DNA of 64,000 bases from an uncultured Rhodoferax sp. (GTDB taxonomy: Bacteria > Pseudomonadota > Gammaproteobacteria > Burkholderiales > Burkholderiaceae_C). Of this stretch, positions 1-8,283 are shown piece by piece (positions within the stretch are counted from its first letter, which is position 1; every line of letters starts with the position of its first letter). The notes beneath the pieces were generated by a model. The model had not been told where the DNA came from and made no database searches. It worked only from the letters and a program-made list of their open reading frames with translations. The translations under genes were made by a program, and so were the position numbers. Location: positions 4,418 through 68,417 of the forward strand of contig NZ_CAMIHB010000022.1 in assembly GCF_946221635.1 (NCBI RefSeq), in the 5' to 3' direction.

Positions 1-326
1 ATCTTGTTTTTGACCACGCCAAACATGTGGCACATTTTTTCTTCGGTGTCAGCGATCAGCTCGAAGGGGAGTTCGAGCTTGGCCTTGAACTCGTCATGGG
101 ACTTCATGTTGTCGCGGGAGACGCCGAACACTTCGGCGCCGGCCTTCACGAAATCCTTGTACTTGTCGCGGAATTGCATGGCTTCGGTGGTGCAACCGGG
201 GGTGTTGTCCTTGGGGTAGAAGTACAACACCATGATTTTCCCGACATGGCTGGTGTTGGTCACCTTGATGCCGCCAGTGGCGTTGGCTTCAAATTCGGGT
301 AGGGGCTTGTTGACAACGATCGCCAT
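1..326 (-). CDS. bcp: PrxQ/Bcp-type peroxiredoxin (3' end outside window)
   Basis: Thiol peroxidase of the AhpC/TSA (Bcp/PrxQ) family, expected to reduce hydrogen peroxide and organic hydroperoxides in the cytoplasm using thioredoxin. About 108 N-terminal residues are visible, starting MAIVVNKPLPEFEANATGG. The peroxidatic cysteine lies in YFYPKDNTPGCTTEA, which is diagnostic of the family, followed by the FGVSRD segment. The C-terminal third lies beyond base 1, so a resolving cysteine cannot be checked. The start codon is ATG at 324-326. The upstream neighbour on the same strand is an Mth938-like gene. The family call is firm and the subfamily symbol is less so. Confidence 0.9.
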   Translation of the reverse strand, partial: MAIVVNKPLPEFEANATGGIKVTNTSHVGKIMVLYFYPKDNTPGCTTEAMQFRDKYKDFVKAGAEVFGVSRDNMKSHDEFKAKLELPFELIADTEEKMCHMFGVVKNK

Positions 327-471
327 AGGGTATTTCAGTCTCGCGTGCTTGATGTGTCAGTCATGGTGTGCGGGACGCCAAACGTGACAGCAATTTGTCG
401 TCCCAGACCGCAACCCGCAATTTTACTCTGAAATGGGCGTCGTTCCCGCGCGGCCCCCTTTGGTGGATTCC

Positions 472-837
472 CTAAACGAGCAGGGCGGCCAGCACGCTGC
501 GCCCTTCGCCGGCCAGGAAGTTGTAGGTGCGGCAGGCGGCCTGGGTGTCCATGGTCTCCACCCCGATGCGGCGCGCATACAGGGCCGTCAACCACTGGGG
601 GGACGGAAACTGGATGCGTCCGCCACTGCCAAACAGCACCAGCTCCGGCGCCAGTTCGGCCAATTCGTCGAAATGGGCCGCATTCAATTCCGCAAAACTG
701 GTGCCTCCCCAGGGGCGGCACAGCCCCTCGCTGCTGACCAGCAGGCTGGTGCGGTGCTGTTCGCCGTTGACGGACACCCAGCCGGGACCGTAACCGGTAA
801 TCGACAGGCCCTGGGCGGTATCGGGGATGAATTTCAT
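472..837 (-). CDS. Mth938-like domain protein (DUF498/NDUFAF3-like)
   Basis: A 121-residue protein starting MKFIPDTAQGLSITGYGPGW. Conserved family features are the GYG segment near residue 15, the LVSSEGL stretch, and ELVLFGSGGRIQFPSP, followed by a C-terminal Thr/Tyr-Asn-Phe-Leu segment and a short tail. The family is related to the mitochondrial complex I assembly factor NDUFAF3, but its bacterial role is not established. An in-frame upstream extension to 945 exists. I prefer the ATG at 837 because homologues begin at this position and the extension is Arg/Pro-rich and looks non-coding. It is divergent from the aminotransferase gene on the other side. Confidence 0.75.
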   Translation of the reverse strand: MKFIPDTAQGLSITGYGPGWVSVNGEQHRTSLLVSSEGLCRPWGGTSFAELNAAHFDELAELAPELVLFGSGGRIQFPSPQWLTALYARRIGVETMDTQAACRTYNFLAGEGRSVLAALLV

Positions 838-959
838 GGTGCTTGGGGGAGGGTGGCGTGCGGGGCGCTGGCAAAGGTGGCGGATGACGCGGGCGGAGCC
901 TCGGCGTTCTGTGGTCAAATTATAGGTTTCACCCTGTGTTGCCACCTCCCGGAGGGACT

Positions 960-2186
960 TTGAAAACCGTTCAGAAATCTGCCAAGCTGGCCAATGTGCT
1001 CTATGACATCCGCGGTCCCATCATGGACGCGGCGCGTCAGATGGAGGATGAAGGCCAAAAGATCATCAAGCTCAATCTGGGCAACTTGGCGGTGTTCGGT
1101 TTTGATGCGCCCGAGGAAATCCAGCAGGACATGATCCGGAACCTGCCCAACTCGGCCGGTTATTCGGACAGCAAGGGCATCTTCGCGGCGCGCAAGGCGG
1201 TGATGCACGAAACCCAGAAGCAGGGCATCGTCGGCGTCACGCTGGACGACATCTACCTGGGCAATGGCGCCAGCGAACTCATCACCATGGCCACCAATGC
1301 GCTGCTCGACAACGGCGACGAGTTGCTGTTGCCCATGCCCGACTACCCGCTGTGGACGGCGGCGACCAGCCTGTCCGGCGGCACACCGGTGCATTACCTG
1401 TGCGACGAGGCCAACGGCTGGATGCCCAATCTGGACGACATCCGTGCCAAGATCACGCCGCGCACCAAGGGCATTGTGGTCATCAACCCCAACAACCCGA
1501 CTGGCGTGCTGTATTCCAACGCGCTGTTGCTGGGCCTGATCGAGATCGCCCGTGAGCACGGCCTGGTGATCCTGGCCGATGAGGTCTACGACAAGGTGCT
1601 GTACGACGGCGTGCAGCACACCGCCATCGCCAGCCTGTCCACCGATGTGCTCACGCTGACCTTCAATTCACTGTCCAAGAGCTACCGCTCCTGCGGCTAC
1701 CGCGCTGGCTGGCTGGTGGTGTCCGGCCCCAAGAAGGAAGCCAGCGACTACATCGAGGGCCTGAACATGCTCTCGAACATGAAGCTGTGCTCCAACGTGC
1801 CGGGCCAGTGGGCCATCCAGACGGCGTTGGGCGGTTACCAGAGCATCAACGACCTGGTGTGCGAGGGCGGTCGCCTGCGCCGCCAGCGCGATCTGGCCTA
1901 CGAGCTGATCACCGCGATTCCCGGCGTGAGCTGCGTCAAGCCGCAGGCCGCGCTGTACATGTTTCCCAAACTGGACCCCAAGGTGTACCCCATCTCGGAC
2001 GACCGCCAGTTTTTCCTGGAGCTGCTGCGCGAGACCCGCGTGATGCTGGTGCAGGGCACGGGTTTCAACTGGCAACAGCCCGACCATTTCCGCATTGTGT
2101 TCCTACCCCATGAGGACGACCTGCGTGAGGCCATCGGCCGCATCGCAAAGTTCCTGGAGAGCTACCGCAAGCGCTTTGGAACCTGA
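960..2186 (+). CDS. alaA: Glutamate-pyruvate (alanine) aminotransferase, AlaA-like
   Basis: Fold-type I PLP aminotransferase of about 408 residues, expected to interconvert pyruvate plus glutamate with alanine plus 2-oxoglutarate. Visible motifs are IKLNLGN near the N-terminus, the NPNNPTG loop, ILADEVYDKVLYDG, the PLP lysine in NSLSKSYRSCGYRAGW (Lys240) and the C-terminal FRIVFLP arginine segment. The start is inferred to be TTG at 960, a few bases after GGAGGG at 951-956, which gives MKTVQKSAKLANVLYDIRGP as in homologues. A GTG at 936 is in frame but would translate through the ribosome-binding site. The gene is followed by a copy of the dispersed repeat and then hom, with which it may be co-transcribed. 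Confidence 0.88.
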   Translation: MKTVQKSAKLANVLYDIRGPIMDAARQMEDEGQKIIKLNLGNLAVFGFDAPEEIQQDMIRNLPNSAGYSDSKGIFAARKAVMHETQKQGIVGVTLDDIYLGNGASELITMATNALLDNGDELLLPMPDYPLWTAATSLSGGTPVHYLCDEANGWMPNLDDIRAKITPRTKGIVVINPNNPTGVLYSNALLLGLIEIAREHGLVILADEVYDKVLYDGVQHTAIASLSTDVLTLTFNSLSKSYRSCGYRAGWLVVSGPKKEASDYIEGLNMLSNMKLCSNVPGQWAIQTALGGYQSINDLVCEGGRLRRQRDLAYELITAIPGVSCVKPQAALYMFPKLDPKVYPISDDRQFFLELLRETRVMLVQGTGFNWQQPDHFRIVFLPHEDDLREAIGRIAKFLESYRKRFGT

Positions 2187-2190
2187 TTTA

Positions 2191-2245
2191 CTGCAAATTT
2201 GATAGCGGCTTGCGCACACTCCATGCGGGCTGGACCTGATTTTTA
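2191..2245 (+). repeat. Dispersed GCTAT/ATAGC repeat, copy 1 (diverged)
   Basis: This short alaA-hom intergenic stretch carries ATTTGATAGCGGCTTGCGCA, then a C-rich/G-rich centre ending GGGCTGGACCTGATTTTT. It matches, with divergence, the element seen at 53657 and elsewhere. The left arm is decayed. It lies entirely between the two genes. Confidence 0.55.
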
Positions 2246-2257
2246 TTTGAAGAGCTT

Positions 2258-3580
2258 ATGAAACCGATACAAGTGGGCGTGATGGGCCTGGGCACCGTGG
2301 GCAGCGGTGTGTTCAATGTCCTGCAGCGCAACCAGGAAGAGATCAAGGGCCGCGCGGGCCGCGGCATCGAGGTGACCATGGTGTCGCGCCGCAACACCGC
2401 CCAGGCCCTGGAAGTGGTGGGTGACAAGGCCAAGGTCGTGGCCGACGCGCGCGAGATCATCCGCAATCCCGAGATCGACATCGTGGTCGAACTCATCGGT
2501 GGCTACACCCTGGCCAAGGAACTGGTGCTCGAAGCGATCGCCGCGGGCAAGCACGTGGTGACCGCCAACAAGGCGCTGCTGGCCGTGCATGGCACCGAGA
2601 TTTTTGCTGCGGCGTCCGCCAAAGGCGTGATGGTGGCGTTTGAAGCGGCTGTGGCCGGCGGCATCCCCATCATCAAGGCGCTGCGCGAAGGCCTGACTGC
2701 GAACCGCATCCAGTGGATCGCCGGCATCATCAACGGCACCACCAACTTCATCCTCTCCGAGATGCGCGACAAGGGCCTGGACTTTGACGTGGTGCTGAAA
2801 GAGGCGCAACGCCTGGGCTATGCCGAAGCCGACCCCACCTTCGACATCGAGGGCGTGGACGCCGCGCACAAGCTCACGCTGATGAGTGCGATTGCCTTCG
2901 GCATTCCCGTGCAGTTCGACAAGGCCTATGTAGAAGGCATCACCAAGCTGGGCTCGGTGGACATCAAGTACGCCGAACAGCTGGGCTACCGCATCAAGCT
3001 GCTGGGCATCACCAAGCGCACGTCTGCCGGCATCGAGCTGCGCGTGCACCCGACGCTGATCCCGTCCAAGCGCCTCATTGCCAATGTGGAAGGCGCCATG
3101 AACGCCGTGGTCGCCAACGGTGACGCCGTGGGCACCACGCTGTACTACGGCAAGGGTGCGGGTTCCGAACCCACAGCCAGCGCCGTGGTGGCCGATCTGG
3201 TGGACATCACCCGCCTGCACACGGCCGACCAGGCCCAGCGCGTGCCCCATCTGGCCTTCCAGCCCGGCGCCATGAGCGACACCCCCATCCTGCCCATGGG
3301 CGCGGTGGTGACCAGCTACTACCTGCGCCTGCGCGTGGCCGACGAGGCCGGCGTGCTGGCCAAGGTTACGGGCATCCTGGCCGAGGCCAACATCAGCATC
3401 GATGCGGTGCTGCAGCGCGAGGCCGACGAAATCAGCGGCGAGTCCGGCACGCAGACCGACCTCATCATCCTGACCCACGAATGCGCGGAGGCGACCATGA
3501 ACGCCGCCATCGCCCAGATGCAGGCCCTGCCCACCGTGCTGGCGCCCATCACGCGCATCCGCAAGGAGGAGCTGAACTGA
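2258..3580 (+). CDS. hom: Homoserine dehydrogenase
   Basis: A 440-residue NAD(P)-dependent enzyme reducing aspartate semialdehyde to homoserine, the branch point to threonine and methionine. It begins MKPIQVGVMGLGTVGSGVF with the Rossmann GxGxVG motif. The substrate domain follows, with VVTANKALLA, GGIPIIKALREGL and INGTTNFIL, and the active-site region around EADPTFDIEGVDAAHKL. The last 90 residues form an ACT domain (YYLRLRVADEAGVLAKVTGI), consistent with threonine feedback control. The stop overlaps the thrC start by one base, so translation is coupled. Confidence 0.97.
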   Translation: MKPIQVGVMGLGTVGSGVFNVLQRNQEEIKGRAGRGIEVTMVSRRNTAQALEVVGDKAKVVADAREIIRNPEIDIVVELIGGYTLAKELVLEAIAAGKHVVTANKALLAVHGTEIFAAASAKGVMVAFEAAVAGGIPIIKALREGLTANRIQWIAGIINGTTNFILSEMRDKGLDFDVVLKEAQRLGYAEADPTFDIEGVDAAHKLTLMSAIAFGIPVQFDKAYVEGITKLGSVDIKYAEQLGYRIKLLGITKRTSAGIELRVHPTLIPSKRLIANVEGAMNAVVANGDAVGTTLYYGKGAGSEPTASAVVADLVDITRLHTADQAQRVPHLAFQPGAMSDTPILPMGAVVTSYYLRLRVADEAGVLAKVTGILAEANISIDAVLQREADEISGESGTQTDLIILTHECAEATMNAAIAQMQALPTVLAPITRIRKEELN

Positions 3581-5010
3581 TGCACTACCTCAGCACCCGC
3601 GGCAACCCTGACCGCAAGCGCTTCTGCGAAATCCTGCTCGAAGGCCTGGCGCCCGATGGCGGCCTCTACCTACCCGAGGCCTACCCGCAGGTCAGCGACA
3701 CCACGTTGACCCAGTGGCGCAAGGTCTACCACGAGCAGGGCTACGCGGCCCTGGCGTTCGAGATCCTGTCGCTCTACATCGACGACATTCCTGCCGATGA
3801 CCTGCGCGCCTTGTGCGCCAAGACCTACACCGCCGAGGTGTTTGGCACCGGCGAGATCGTGCCGCTGCGCCACCTGGAGGACGGTGTCTGGATTGAAGCC
3901 CTGTCCAACGGCCCCACGCTGGCCTTCAAGGACATGGCCATGCAGCTGCTGGGCAACCTGTTCGAGTATGAGCTAGGCCGCCGCGGCGAAGAGCTCAACA
4001 TCCTGGGCGCCACGAGCGGCGACACCGGCAGTGCGGCCGAATACGCCATGCGCGGCAAGAAGGGCGTGCGCGTCTTCATGACCAGCCCGCACGGCCGCAT
4101 GAGCCCCTTCCAGCAGGCGCAGATGTTCAGCCTGCAGGACGCCAACATCCACAACATCGCCATCAACGGCGTGTTCGACGACTGCCAGGACATTGTCAAG
4201 GCCGTCTCCAACGACCTGGCGTTCAAGCGCAAATACAAGATCGGCACCGTCAACTCCATCAACTGGGCACGTCTGCTGGCGCAGGTGGTGTACTACTTTG
4301 CCGGCTATATCCAGGCCACGGAAAGCAACACCCAAAAGGTGAGCTTCGCCGTGCCGTCCGGCAACTTCGGCAACGTCTGCGCGGGCCATGTGGCGCGCCA
4401 GATGGGCCTGCCGATTGCCAAGCTGGTGGTGGCCACCAACGAGAACGATGTGCTCGACGAGTTCTTCCGCACCGGCGTCTACCGCGTGCGCGGCACGGCC
4501 GATACGCACGAGACCTCCAGCCCGTCCATGGACATTTCCAAGGCCAGCAACTTCGAGCGCTTTGTGTTCGACCTGCTGGGCCGCGACGGCGCACGTACCA
4601 AGGCGCTGTTTGGCGAAGGCCTGTCCAAGACCGGCCAGTTCGACCTGAGTGCCGACCCGGTGTTTGCACAGGCCGCCGGCCGCTACGGGTTCGTCAGCGG
4701 CAAGAGTGTGCACGCCGACCGCCTGCGCACCATCCGTGAAACTTTTGAACGCCACGGCATGGTCATCGACACCCATACGGCGGACGGTCTGAAGGTGGCG
4801 CAGGAACACCGTGACGCTGGCATCCCCATGGTCGTGCTGGAAACGGCACTGCCCATCAAGTTCGCTGCCACCATCGTCGAGGCCCTGGGCCGCGAGCCCG
4901 AGCGGCCTGCCAAGTTCGAAGGCATCGAAGCCCTGCCCAAGCGCGTGACGGTGATGGATGCCGATGTGGCGGCCGTCCAGGCGCTGATTGCCAGCGAGTG
5001 CGGCTACTGA
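3580..5010 (+). CDS. thrC: Threonine synthase
   Basis: A 476-residue fold-type II PLP enzyme converting O-phosphohomoserine to threonine. The N-terminus MHYLSTRGNPDRKRFCEILL is typical of proteobacterial ThrC. The PLP lysine is Lys117 in NGPTLAFKDMAMQ, the phosphate-binding region reads GATSGDTGSAAEYAMRG, and VPSGNFGNVCAG is also conserved. The ATG at 3580 shares its A with the TGA of hom, which fixes the start. Hom and ThrC together make threonine from aspartate semialdehyde. The homoserine kinase that normally acts between them is not in this window. Confidence 0.97.
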   Translation: MHYLSTRGNPDRKRFCEILLEGLAPDGGLYLPEAYPQVSDTTLTQWRKVYHEQGYAALAFEILSLYIDDIPADDLRALCAKTYTAEVFGTGEIVPLRHLEDGVWIEALSNGPTLAFKDMAMQLLGNLFEYELGRRGEELNILGATSGDTGSAAEYAMRGKKGVRVFMTSPHGRMSPFQQAQMFSLQDANIHNIAINGVFDDCQDIVKAVSNDLAFKRKYKIGTVNSINWARLLAQVVYYFAGYIQATESNTQKVSFAVPSGNFGNVCAGHVARQMGLPIAKLVVATNENDVLDEFFRTGVYRVRGTADTHETSSPSMDISKASNFERFVFDLLGRDGARTKALFGEGLSKTGQFDLSADPVFAQAAGRYGFVSGKSVHADRLRTIRETFERHGMVIDTHTADGLKVAQEHRDAGIPMVVLETALPIKFAATIVEALGREPERPAKFEGIEALPKRVTVMDADVAAVQALIASECGY

Positions 5011-5017
5011 GGACGCC

Positions 5018-6262
5018 GTGTCCACCGCTCCCCGCAAACCCCTGATGCCGCTGGACGAGGCGCTGGCCCAGTTGCTGGCGGCGGTCCAGCCGCTGGCCGG
5101 CACCGACACCGTTGCCACGGCGGAAGCCGATGGCCGGGTACTCGCGCAGGCCATCGTCTCGGGCCTGCAGGTACCCCCCCACGACAATAGCGCCATGGAC
5201 GGCTACGCCCTGCGCGTGGAGGACGTGCTGGCGGGCGCGGACGCCTTGCCCGTCTCCCAGCGCATCGCCGCCGGCAGCATGGGCACGGCCCTGCAAGCCG
5301 GCACCGTGGCCCGCATCTTCACCGGCGCGCCGGTACCCGAAGGCGCCGATGCGGTGGTGATGCAGGAAGACTGCACGGTGCAGGAGGCCGCCGACGGCAG
5401 CACCCGCGTGCAGATCAACACCTTGCCGCTGCCGGGCCAAAACATCCGCCGCTCGGGCGAAGATGTGGCGCGGGGCGATGTGGTGCTGGCTGCCGGTACC
5501 CGCCTGGGTCCGGCCGCGCTGGGCCTGGCCGCCAGCGTGGGCATGGCGCAGCTGCAGGTGGTGCGCCGCCCGCGCGTGGCGCTGTTCTCCACGGGCGATG
5601 AGCTGGTCATGCCCGGCACGGTGCCGCCCGCGCAGATGCCGCCGGGTGCCATCTACAACTCCAACCGCTTCTTTCTGCACAGCCTGCTGCGCCGCTTGGG
5701 CTGTGAGGTCACCGACCTGGGCATCGTGCCCGACCGCCTGGAGGCCACCGTGCAGGCCTTGCGCGATGCGGCGCAGGCGCACGACCTCATTCTGACCAGT
5801 GGCGGCGTGTCGGTGGGCGAGGAAGACCACATCAAGCCCGCCGTTCAGGCCTTGGGGCAATTGAACCTCTGGCAGATTGCCATCAAACCCGGCAAGCCCT
5901 TTGCCCATGGTCGTGTGGGCGATGCGCACTTCGTCGGCTTGCCGGGCAACCCGGTGTCGAGCTTTGTGACCTTCCTGGTGCTGGTGCGTCCCTTCCTGTT
6001 GCGCTTGCAGGGTGTGAGCGACGTTGCTATGAAAACCATAGCTGCCCGCGCAGATTTTGACTGGCCCAAAGCCGATAAACGCCGTGAGTTCCTGCGCGTA
6101 CGCCGCAATGGCCAAGGCGGGCTGGAGCTGTTTCCCCACCAAGGCTCGGGCGTGCTGACCTCGGCTGCCTGGGGGGACGGCCTGGTCGACGTTCCGCCGG
6201 GCGAGCCCATCCATTACGGCGCCACGGTGCGTTACATCCCGTTTGGGGAGCTGTCGGCATGA
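5018..6262 (+). CDS. moeA: Molybdopterin molybdenumtransferase MoeA
   Basis: A 414-residue enzyme inserting molybdate into adenylylated molybdopterin in the last step of Moco synthesis. Recognisable segments are DNSAMDGYAL near residue 60, RIFTGAPVPEGADAVVMQED, the GDEL loop, TSGGVSVGEEDHIKP and LPGNPVSSFVTF. The start is GTG at 5018 behind GAGG at 5009-5012, only 7 bases after the thrC stop. An internal ATG at 5045 is an alternative. A copy of the dispersed repeat (6026-6075) is read in frame here and encodes part of the linker before the C-terminal beta domain. The stop overlaps the moaD start (ATGA). Confidence 0.95.
   Translation: MSTAPRKPLMPLDEALAQLLAAVQPLAGTDTVATAEADGRVLAQAIVSGLQVPPHDNSAMDGYALRVEDVLAGADALPVSQRIAAGSMGTALQAGTVARIFTGAPVPEGADAVVMQEDCTVQEAADGSTRVQINTLPLPGQNIRRSGEDVARGDVVLAAGTRLGPAALGLAASVGMAQLQVVRRPRVALFSTGDELVMPGTVPPAQMPPGAIYNSNRFFLHSLLRRLGCEVTDLGIVPDRLEATVQALRDAAQAHDLILTSGGVSVGEEDHIKPAVQALGQLNLWQIAIKPGKPFAHGRVGDAHFVGLPGNPVSSFVTFLVLVRPFLLRLQGVSDVAMKTIAARADFDWPKADKRREFLRVRRNGQGGLELFPHQGSGVLTSAAWGDGLVDVPPGEPIHYGATVRYIPFGELSA
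6026..6075 (+). repeat. Dispersed repeat, copy 2, inside the moeA reading frame
   Basis: The sequence GCTATGAAAACCATAGCTGC is followed by CCGCGCAGATTTTGACTGG. It has the same GCTAT-N-ATAGCTGC left half and GCGCA-ATTTT-GGCC right half as intergenic copies of the family. It is translated as AMKTIAARADFDWPKADK, so the element is a coding insertion tolerated by MoeA. Confidence 0.5.
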
Positions 6263-6510
6263 AAGTGACCTTGCGATATTTCGCTTCGGTGCGGGAGGCC
6301 ATGGGCACGGGCAGCGAAACGCTGGACACCAGTGCGCGCACGCTGGCGGAGCTGCGTACCGCGTTGGTCGCGCGCGGCGATGCGGGTGCACAGGCCCTGG
6401 CCCCAGGCCGTGCGGTGCGCATGGCGCTCAATCAGCAGATGAGCGACGGGGCCGCAGCCCTGAGCGAGGGCTGCGAAGTCGCCTTTTTCCCCCCCGTGAC
6501 TGGCGGCTAG
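6259..6510 (+). CDS. moaD: Molybdopterin synthase small subunit MoaD
   Basis: An 83-residue ubiquitin-like sulfur carrier. It begins MKVTLRYFASVREAMG and ends in the diagnostic Gly-Gly (FFPPVTGG), which is adenylated and thiocarboxylated before sulfur transfer to precursor Z by the MoaE-MoaD complex. The start overlaps the moeA stop by 4 bases. The stop codon shares CTAG with the stop of the convergent DapA-family gene. Its usual partner moaE lies about 1.1 kb downstream, beyond that inverted gene. Confidence 0.95.
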   Translation: MKVTLRYFASVREAMGTGSETLDTSARTLAELRTALVARGDAGAQALAPGRAVRMALNQQMSDGAAALSEGCEVAFFPPVTGG

Positions 6511-7397
6511 GCCGCCGCTACCGCGCCACTGAGCGTCTGCAGACGGTCGCCCAGCACCTGGCTGGCCGCTGTCATGGGCGCGCGCAACTCGGGCTGCATC
6601 CAGCCCTCGCGGGCCAGCAGCGCCTTGAGCGGTGCCGGGTTGGGTTCGTCAAACAGGGCTTCCATCAGGGGGCGCAGGGCTTGCCAGTCCCCGCGAGCCT
6701 GTGTCAGTTCGCCCTGGGCTACCGCCCGCATGAGCCGCACCAGCCGCGCGGTATGGACATGGCCGCTGGCCGCAATCGCGCCTGCGCCGCCCCATGCCAG
6801 GGTCGCGAAGATGTTGGCATCGTCACCTGCCAGCACCCGCAGCTGCCCGTCGGCAATCAGCGCCTGTGTCTTGGCCGCGTCACCGCCGCAGTCCTTGATG
6901 GCGTGGATGTGCGGGTGCAGTGCCAGTGCCCGCAGTGTCGCCAGCTGCAGGATGCTGCCGGTGCGGGCGGGAATGTCATAGAGCCAGACCGGCGCACGGC
7001 TGGCATCGGCAATCGCCTCGAACCACCCTTGCAGTCCGGCTTGCGAGGGGCGGATGTAGTGGGGCGCCGGTACCAGCAGCCCGGCCAGCGTCTGCGCATT
7101 GAGGGTACGTACCCAATCCAGCGTGTCGCCCAGGTGGTAGCCCGACAGGCCCATCACACGGGGCAGTTGCGGCGCTGCCTGGGCCACGGTGTCGAGCACG
7201 GCCAATTGCTCGTCCGGACTCAGCGCAGCGGCTTCACCGGTGGAGCCGCACACCACGAAGCCGGCGATGCCTTGGGCGGCCAGGTGCTGCACCAGGCCGT
7301 GCAGTGCCGCGTGGTCCACGGCATGGTGGTGGAAGGGGGTGACCAGCGGAATCCAGAGGCCGGAAGGGGTATGGCCGGGGTTGTCAGAAGCGTGCAC
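6507..7397 (-). CDS. DapA/N-acetylneuraminate lyase family aldolase
   Basis: A 296-residue class I aldolase. The catalytic set of the DHDPS/NAL family is present: GSTGEAA with Thr53, Tyr140 in VWLYDIPARTG and Schiff-base Lys168 in HAIKDCGGD. It may be a dihydrodipicolinate synthase paralogue or a different pyruvate-dependent aldolase; the sequence alone does not say which. The start is chosen as GTG at 7395-7397, 7 bases after AAGGA. Longer in-frame starts exist but add no conserved sequence. It is inverted relative to the moeA-moaD-moaE run and splits it, which suggests an insertion into an older operon. Confidence 0.85.
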   Translation of the reverse strand: MHASDNPGHTPSGLWIPLVTPFHHHAVDHAALHGLVQHLAAQGIAGFVVCGSTGEAAALSPDEQLAVLDTVAQAAPQLPRVMGLSGYHLGDTLDWVRTLNAQTLAGLLVPAPHYIRPSQAGLQGWFEAIADASRAPVWLYDIPARTGSILQLATLRALALHPHIHAIKDCGGDAAKTQALIADGQLRVLAGDDANIFATLAWGGAGAIAASGHVHTARLVRLMRAVAQGELTQARGDWQALRPLMEALFDEPNPAPLKALLAREGWMQPELRAPMTAASQVLGDRLQTLSGAVAAA

Positions 7398-7658
7398 GCG
7401 AACATCCTTTGCAAAAAGCGACCGATGGAAGGAAACCATCGACAGGTGCGCGGCGGGTGCGTAAAACGGAAGGGGGTGTTGTTCGCAGTTCCATCGCTCA
7501 CTTGAGGACGGAACCGCAGCTCCGGTCAAATGAGCTTGGGTTTTTTGGATTTGTTTGCAGCCACTGCGCGCGCGCCGACCAAGCCTAAACAGGCTGTGGT
7601 GAGGAGCGCGGTGAGTGCGAACATGGAACACATCCTAGCACGGTGCCACAATCCGGCC
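7398..7658. other. Intergenic region between divergent DapA-family gene and moaE
   Basis: This 261-base stretch must hold the start signals for both flanking genes. I see no conserved reading frame, repeat or clear hairpin in it. A T-rich patch (GGGTTTTTTGGATTTG near 7536) is the only obvious low-GC feature. Confidence 0.4.
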
Positions 7659-8171
7659 ATGCCTTCTGACGTCGATTTCCACGCCCGTGTCCGTATTCAG
7701 CCACAGCCCTTCGATGTGGCGCAGGAGATAGCCGCCCTGCAGGCCGGTGACCCGCGCATCGGTGCCGTATGTACCTTTGTGGGGCTGGTACGAGACCGCA
7801 ACGCCCCCGGGGCGGCAGGCTCGGTGCAGAGCCTGGAACTGGAGCATTACCCGGGTATGACGGAGAAATCCATCGAGGCCATGGTGGACCAGGCCATGGC
7901 CCGCTTTGACATCTTTGGTGCCCGCGTGGTCCACCGGGTCGGCCTGTTGCAGCCCACCGACGGAGTGGTGCTCGTGGCGGTGAGTTCGGCGCACCGCGGC
8001 CAGAGTTTCCAGGCCTGTGAATTCCTCATGGATTACCTCAAGACCCAGGCCCCCTTCTGGAAGAAAGAGCAGACACCCGAAGGTTCCCGTTGGGTGGACG
8101 CGCGCGTGAGCGATGACGCCGCGCTGGCGCGATGGGGCATTGCGTCATGCAATGTGGCCTCAGACCTCTGA
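7659..8171 (+). CDS. moaE: Molybdopterin synthase catalytic subunit MoaE
   Basis: A 170-residue large subunit of molybdopterin synthase, which transfers two sulfurs from MoaD thiocarboxylate to cyclic pyranopterin monophosphate. Family signatures are GAVCTFVGLVRDRN, LELEHYPGMTEKSIEAM, VVHRVGLLQPTDGVVLVAVSSAHRGQSF and the catalytic lysine region FWKKEQTPEGSRWVDA. The start is ATG at 7659 (MPSDVDFHARV), where homology begins. It is about 20 residues longer than many MoaE proteins at the C-terminus. It is separated from moaD by the inverted DapA-family gene and needs its own promoter. Confidence 0.95.
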   Translation: MPSDVDFHARVRIQPQPFDVAQEIAALQAGDPRIGAVCTFVGLVRDRNAPGAAGSVQSLELEHYPGMTEKSIEAMVDQAMARFDIFGARVVHRVGLLQPTDGVVLVAVSSAHRGQSFQACEFLMDYLKTQAPFWKKEQTPEGSRWVDARVSDDAALARWGIASCNVASDL

Positions 8172-8283
8172 AATTGCGCTGCGCCAGTTCTCATTTTCCG
8201 GGGCTGGCCCCTACAATCGGTCGAAAATCTGCCAAGGTCCACCCAGGCTTCCACGGCAGGCCAATCTTGCTACAAGGGCAGGC

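Noticed and set aside
335..874. Overlapping frames around the Mth938-like gene.
   Set aside because: The 472-837 frame carries the conserved family residues; the others are Arg/Pro/Gly-rich shadows.
3481..3579. An upstream extension of thrC overlapping the end of hom.
   Set aside because: The ATG at 3580 gives the family N-terminus exactly, and the extension is read in the wrong frame of the hom ACT domain.
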